Assembly: GCA_014898425.1 (NCBI GenBank)
Contig: RCSZ01000001.1
Location: 3,410,001-3,474,000 of the forward strand
Reading direction: 5' to 3'
From: Botryotinia globosa
Lineage: Eukaryota > Ascomycota > Leotiomycetes > Helotiales > Sclerotiniaceae
Length of the DNA stretch: 64,000 nucleotides
Made by a program: the position numbers and the translations under genes. The notes below the pieces were generated by a model. It was not told the DNA's origin. It did not search any database and saw only the letters and a list, made by a program, of their open reading frames with translations. This document shows positions 59,301 through 64,000 of this stretch, piece by piece (positions within the stretch are counted from its first letter, which is position 1; each line of letters opens with the position of its first letter).

Positions 59301-62055
59301 TATACAACGCTTTAGCAAAGATATACATCGACAGGTATGTTCATCATCACACAGTGCATGGTACGATGTAGCTAACCATAACCCTCTAGTAACAATAATC
59401 CAGAGCAGTTTTTGAAACAAAACGACCAATTTGATACGTTGCTCATTGGGTTAGTCTTCTACACCCTCATTTATCGTTTTATTTACTGACCCTTTTCAAG
59501 TTTGTATGCGGCAAAACGCGACCCCTCAATTGGTTAGTTGATGATTTTTTATTTTCTGATTTTCTGGAAGTGGACAATCTGATTTCATATCACTCACCGC
59601 GTGACAATCGGTAGTTCCGGTTTTCTATCAACTTACCGGATTTCTTTGCTAACTATTTGAAAGCTATTATTTGTTTCACGAAGGGACAGAACGATCTCGA
59701 GCTTGTTAACATCACCAATGAAAACTCCATGTACAAGGCTCAAGCTCGCTATCTTTTGGAGAGAGCTGATCGAGAGCTTTGGGAGTTTGTTCTCTCGGAA
59801 AATAATATACATCGCCGATCCGTCATTGATCAAATTATTTCTACAGCTGTTCCCGAGTCGACTGAACCCGAAAAGGTTTCTGTTGCAGTCGCAGCTTTCC
59901 TCAGTGCTGATCTTCCGGGCGAACTAATTGAGTTGCTCGAAAAGATTGTCCTCGAGCCTTCGCCCTTCAGTGACAATGAGAGCTTGCAAAACCTCCTCAT
60001 TCTCACCGCTACTAAAGCTGATAAGGGTCGAGTCATGGATTACATTCACAAATTAGACGCCTTCAACCCAGCGGATGTAGCTTCTATCTGTATTGAAGTT
60101 GGCTTGTACGAAGAAGCATTCGAGGTTTACAAGAAGATCAACGACCACCTCAACGCTGCAAATGTACTCGTTGAGCACATTGTAAGTATCGATCGTGCGA
60201 ACGACTATGCCGAGAAGGTAGAGCTTCCTGAAGTATGGAGTAGAGTCGCTAAGGCTCAATTGGATGGTCTACGTGTAAGCGATGGTATTGCCTCGTACAT
60301 TCGCGCCGATGATCCAAGCAATTATCTCGAAGTCATTGAAATTGCAACTCATGCTGGAAAGGATGAGGACCTTATCAAATATCTTCGTATGGCCCGCAAG
60401 ACTCTACGTGAGCCCCCCATTGATACTGCACTTGCTTTTGCATATGCTCGTACCGATCAACTCAGCGAACTTGAGGACTTCCTCAGAGGAACAAATGTCG
60501 CCGATATCGAAGAATCGGGTGACAAGGCATACGCTGAAGGCTTCCATCAAGCCGCGAAGATATTCTTCACTAGTATTTCAAACTGGGCCAAACTTGCTAC
60601 CACCCTCGTTCATCTTGAGGAATATCAGTCTGCTGTGGAATGTGCCCGAAAGGCCAACAGCATCAAGGTCTGGAAGCAAGTTAATGCTGCTTGTGTTGAG
60701 AAGAAGGAATTCCGCCTTGCCCAGATTTGTGGTCTCAATTTGATTATTGATGCTGAGGAGTTGCAGAGCTTGGTCAAGCAATATGAAGACAATGGCTACT
60801 TTGATGAACTTATTGCTCTGCTTGAGCAAGGTCTAGGTCTTGAACGTGTAAGAAATATCCCAAGCAAAGACCAAACATCTCTGGGAGACGAAGCTAACCT
60901 TGAATACATAGTCTCACATGGGGTTGTTTACTGCCCTTGGCGTTGCCCTTTCCAAATATCACCCAGACCGCACAATGGAGCACTTGAAGCTCTTCTGGAG
61001 CAGAATCAATATTCCCAAGGTAATTCGTGCCTGCGAGGAAGCTCACCTTTGGCCCGAGTTGATTTTCTTGTACTGTCATTATGATGAGTGGGACAATGCC
61101 GCTCTTGCAATGATGGAAAGAGCCGCCGACGCATGGGAGCACCACTCATTCAAGGATATCGTTGTCAAGGTAGCAAATTTGGAGATCTATTACCGCGCTC
61201 TTAACTTCTATCTTCAAGAGCAACCATCCCTCATTACCGATCTTCTTCAAGCACTTTCACCAAGAATCGACGTCAACCGTGTTGTCAAGATGTTCGAAAA
61301 GTCTGACAACATCCCTCTTATCAAACCCTTCCTTCTTAACGTTCAGACCCAGAACAAGAAGATTGTCAACAGCGCCATCCATGACTTGTTGATTGAAGAG
61401 GAAGATTACAAGACTCTCCGTGATTCAGTTGAGAATTACGATAACTATGATGCCGTCGAGCTTGCTCAACGATTAGAGCGTCACGATCTAGTTTTCTTCC
61501 GTCAAATTGCTTCCAACATTTACCGCAAGAACAAGCGCTGGGAGAAATCCATTGCTCTTTCAAAACAAGATAAGCTTTTCAAAGACGCGATTGAGACTGC
61601 TGCTATTTCTGGCAAGGAAGATGTTGTTGAGGAGTTGCTTAGATATGTAAGTTCAATGTGTTATCCAGATTCTCTCATTCCTTTGCTAATCATTCTTCTA
61701 GTTCGTTGATATCGGTAGCCGCGAATGTTATGTTGGTATGCTCTATGCTTGTTACGACCTCATTCCTGTTCATGTTGTCATGGAAATCTCATGGCGTCAT
61801 GGTCTTACCGACTTTACTATGCCATTCATGATCAACTACTTGGCCCAGCAAAGTTCTGCTATCGCCGAGCTGAAGAAGGATAACGAGGAGAGAAAGTTGA
61901 AAGAGAAGTCGCAAGTTCAGGAAGAGGACAATACCCCAATTCTCGGAGGTAATCGTCTAATGATCACCGCTGGACCTACCGGACGTGCATCTCCAGCTCA
62001 GTTCGGTCACACTAATGGATTCGCACCACAACCAACAGGTTTTGGAGGATTTTAG
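56383..62055 (+). CDS. CHC1: Clathrin heavy chain
   Basis: Ten exons: 56383-56421, 56482-56502 (21 bases), 56607-56633 (27 bases), 56691-57062, 57113-59334, 59390-59449, 59501-59532 (32 bases), 59664-60847, 60912-61646 and 61702-62055. They give 1681 aa, the family's usual length. N-terminal beta-propeller: [20 protein letters not shown], then [13 protein letters not shown] and [20 protein letters not shown]. The linker and seven clathrin repeats follow ([75 protein letters not shown]). The C-terminal trimerisation region has [20 protein letters not shown] and a short Gly/Pro/Phe tail. It forms coats for endocytosis and trans-Golgi sorting. Three very small exons near the start and middle are easy for gene finders to miss. 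Confidence 0.97.
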
Positions 62056-64000
62056 ATGATGGTGGAGGATGAAAAACGCGTTTATACATAATGATATTGC
62101 ATTTGGGTTGTAACATTTTCTTGATTTTTTCATCAGGTCTGGAATTTCATGAAGATTTTACATCTTGGTACATTCCCATGATGGTGATGTAATTGTATGC
62201 TTGGTGCAGCATTTACTGGGTGGAAACCTTTTCCTTGTTCAATGGGGGACTCACCATGTTTGTAACTGATAGTTTGAGGAGCGTCGGTGGATTGGTCTGC
62301 TTTTAGATTCTCTGATGTATCTCTGAAAAGTATGAGAAAATTAAAAGCTTGTTTTACAAAACCTTGATGTTGAATGGAGTGACACCAAATGCTCGCACCG
62401 TCCCGTTGATCCCGCCTTGGTATTATGTAGAGATCCTATTTGTAGACTAAAGTGAGACTGCAGCCTGGATTATGGGAAACCCTGTCTTCACCATATTCTC
62501 GTAGCCCTCGGCCAAAGTTCCAACGCAAATCAAGATTTGAAATAAATTTATTGATTCAAACCAAGTGAATGATTTAGTTGAATTTATAGATCCAAACAGC
62601 TTGAAAGTTGTAGTGAGATATATAGATCCAAACTCACTGAAATCAAATCAAACACACAAACATCTTGGACGGCCCGACTAGAATCAGATCTACATATCTC
62701 GATTCTCCACACGGGTTTGGATCATGGCATTGGATTCGCATTGGATTCAGGCATTTCCAAACCTTATTAATCTACCTAGGTAGTAGGTATGCATGTGCCA
62801 AGTGTTGCGCATGTTCCTCATTGGGTTTGAAGATTTATGTTGTGATTGTGATTATGATTGTGATTGTGATGAGTGAGGAGTGAGGAATTTTTTTTTTTGA
62901 GGGTTGGAGAGTGAGGGTTGAGAGTGAGGGTAGTGAGGGTTGGAGGATGGGGGTTGAAGAAATCGAGAGCGGATACGATACAATGTGAGAGAGATTTGTG
63001 TCATGTTCTGCAGATTTGGGGTGATGTGTGATGTGTGATTCGTGTGAGATTTGTGACATGTTATGTGATGTGATGTGATATGATGGAGTGGGCCAAGCAT
63101 GCCAATTCTGCAAGAGTGTTTGACGATGTTACTGAGGCATTTTGAGGGGGGAGTTTGGGGGTTTAGATTTTAGGTTGTTTTTCGTTGGTTTTTCGTTAGT
63201 TTTTCGTTGGTTTTTAGTTTTTAGGAGGGGTCTTGGTCACTGGTGGGAGGCTTGGTCACTGGTGGGTTGGGTGTTTTGATGGATACTAGATAGGCGTTTT
63301 GATGGATGTTTTGATGGGCGTTTTGATGTGCCAAGGTGCTTGGGGAGGGCTATGACACCGGGTATGCACCGAGAGTTTAGGGGCTGGAGTCTGGATGGGG
63401 TTGGAGGGTGTGGAATGAGCATGAGAATGTTTGGGTATGTAGGTACGTAGGTACGTAGGTAGGGAGGAGGGAGGAGGGAGGAGGGAGGAGGGAGGCGCAT
63501 CGAGAGAATCTGGAATCAGGGCTTGGCGGCTTCGAGACAGATTGGCGTGCCGGCTTGGCGGGGTTGGGGGGTTCGTTCGTGGGATGGATGGCGAGGATGG
63601 ATGCGATCATTGCGATGTGATGCGGTGCGGTGCCGAGAGGCTTGGGTGCTGGGGTGCTTGGGTGCTTGGGGGGTAAAGGTAAGCGTAGAGTGGTATTTGG
63701 GTGGGAATTTTAGAGGGGAGGGGCAAAAGTTTGAAGGAGGAATGGATGTTGAATGCTGGATGTTGCGGCTGTAGTTGGGGTCGTGGTCGTGGTCGTGGTA
63801 GTGTAGTGGTACAGTGGTAGTTGATCGATTGGAAAAGTTTCGGACAATTAGATGGCGAATTGTTGGGTTTAATACTGTTACAGTCACATACCGGTATTCT
63901 GCCAGGTTACCGAGGAGGTGAGGTGAGAGGTGAGGTGAGTCTAGACTATGGAGTACGGGATTGAGAGATGGGTACCTAGGTACTAGATCGATCATTGATA
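62056..64000. other. Intergenic to window end
   Basis: 3' region of the clathrin gene followed by G/T-rich spacer. It contains GTGATTATGATTGTG repeats (about 62840-62870), GGTTGGAGAGTGAGG repeats (about 62900-62950), GTTTTTCGTTGG repeats (about 63175-63210), GTAGGTAC runs and a GAGGAGGGAGG array (about 63461-63494). Both-strand ORFs are repeat translations; no gene called. Confidence 0.65.

Noticed and set aside
63237..63995. Minus-strand Pro/Ser/His-rich ORFs at the window end
   Set aside because: Derived from GAGGAGG, GTAGGTAC and GGTGCTTGG repeats; no domain, no credible splice pattern.

Overview
The window is nuclear DNA from a filamentous ascomycete. Genes carry short GT-AG introns (about 45-90 bases) with CTAAY branch points close to the acceptor. 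The gene set includes a septation-type GCK-III kinase, a 7TM rhodopsin-like receptor, a Zn2Cys6 regulator and a DHA2 efflux pump. Gene style and AT-rich, microsatellite-laden spacers suggest a Leotiomycete of the Botrytis/Sclerotinia type. That placement is inference, not shown by any marker in the window. I see no rRNA, tRNA, CRISPR array, prophage or autonomous transposon.

Layout. 1-1.5 kb: simple repeats. 1.5-5.8 kb (-): Skg3/Caf120-like PH-domain protein with expanded internal repeats. 5.8-8.8 kb: spacer packed with microsatellites. 8.8-16.2 kb (+): mitochondrial-type PP2C phosphatase, the ribosome-biogenesis factor UTP23, and a Mil1/TMCO4-like membrane lipase. 16.2-19.4 kb: spacer with at least five different tandem arrays and a decayed minus-strand coding relic. 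19.4-22.4 kb: small membrane protein with an acidic tail, a second multiply frameshifted relic, and a small Gly/Ser-rich ORF. 23.0-24.3 kb: thioredoxin-PITH protein. 24.3-26.9 kb: AT-rich spacer with a 356-bp Tc1/mariner-type MITE and a piece of a fungal transcription factor. 26.9-29.7 kb: ten-exon Zn2Cys6 transcription factor. 30.7-36.1 kb: UBA-UAS-UBX protein (Cdc48 cofactor type) and a Sid1/SepM-like kinase. 37.9-43.9 kb: an unfamiliar UBA-like/C2HC/BTB protein, a DUF1640 mitochondrial coiled-coil protein (-), and eIF2 gamma. 46.8-55.3 kb: accessory block of DHA2 efflux pump, FAD monooxygenase fused to a polytopic membrane domain (-), and a Pth11/rhodopsin-type 7TM protein. 56.4-62.1 kb: clathrin heavy chain. 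62.1-64 kb: spacer.

How the genes relate. Most are unlinked housekeeping genes: translation initiation, ribosome assembly, endocytosis, redox, ubiquitin segregase, septation signalling. The 46.8-55.3 kb block (efflux pump, membrane-anchored flavin monooxygenase, membrane receptor) is the part that could work as a unit, perhaps a small or orphan secondary-metabolism locus, although no backbone synthase lies in the window. Exon joins were read by eye. Nearly all preserve frame to a full-length protein and sum to a multiple of three, which is the main support for them.
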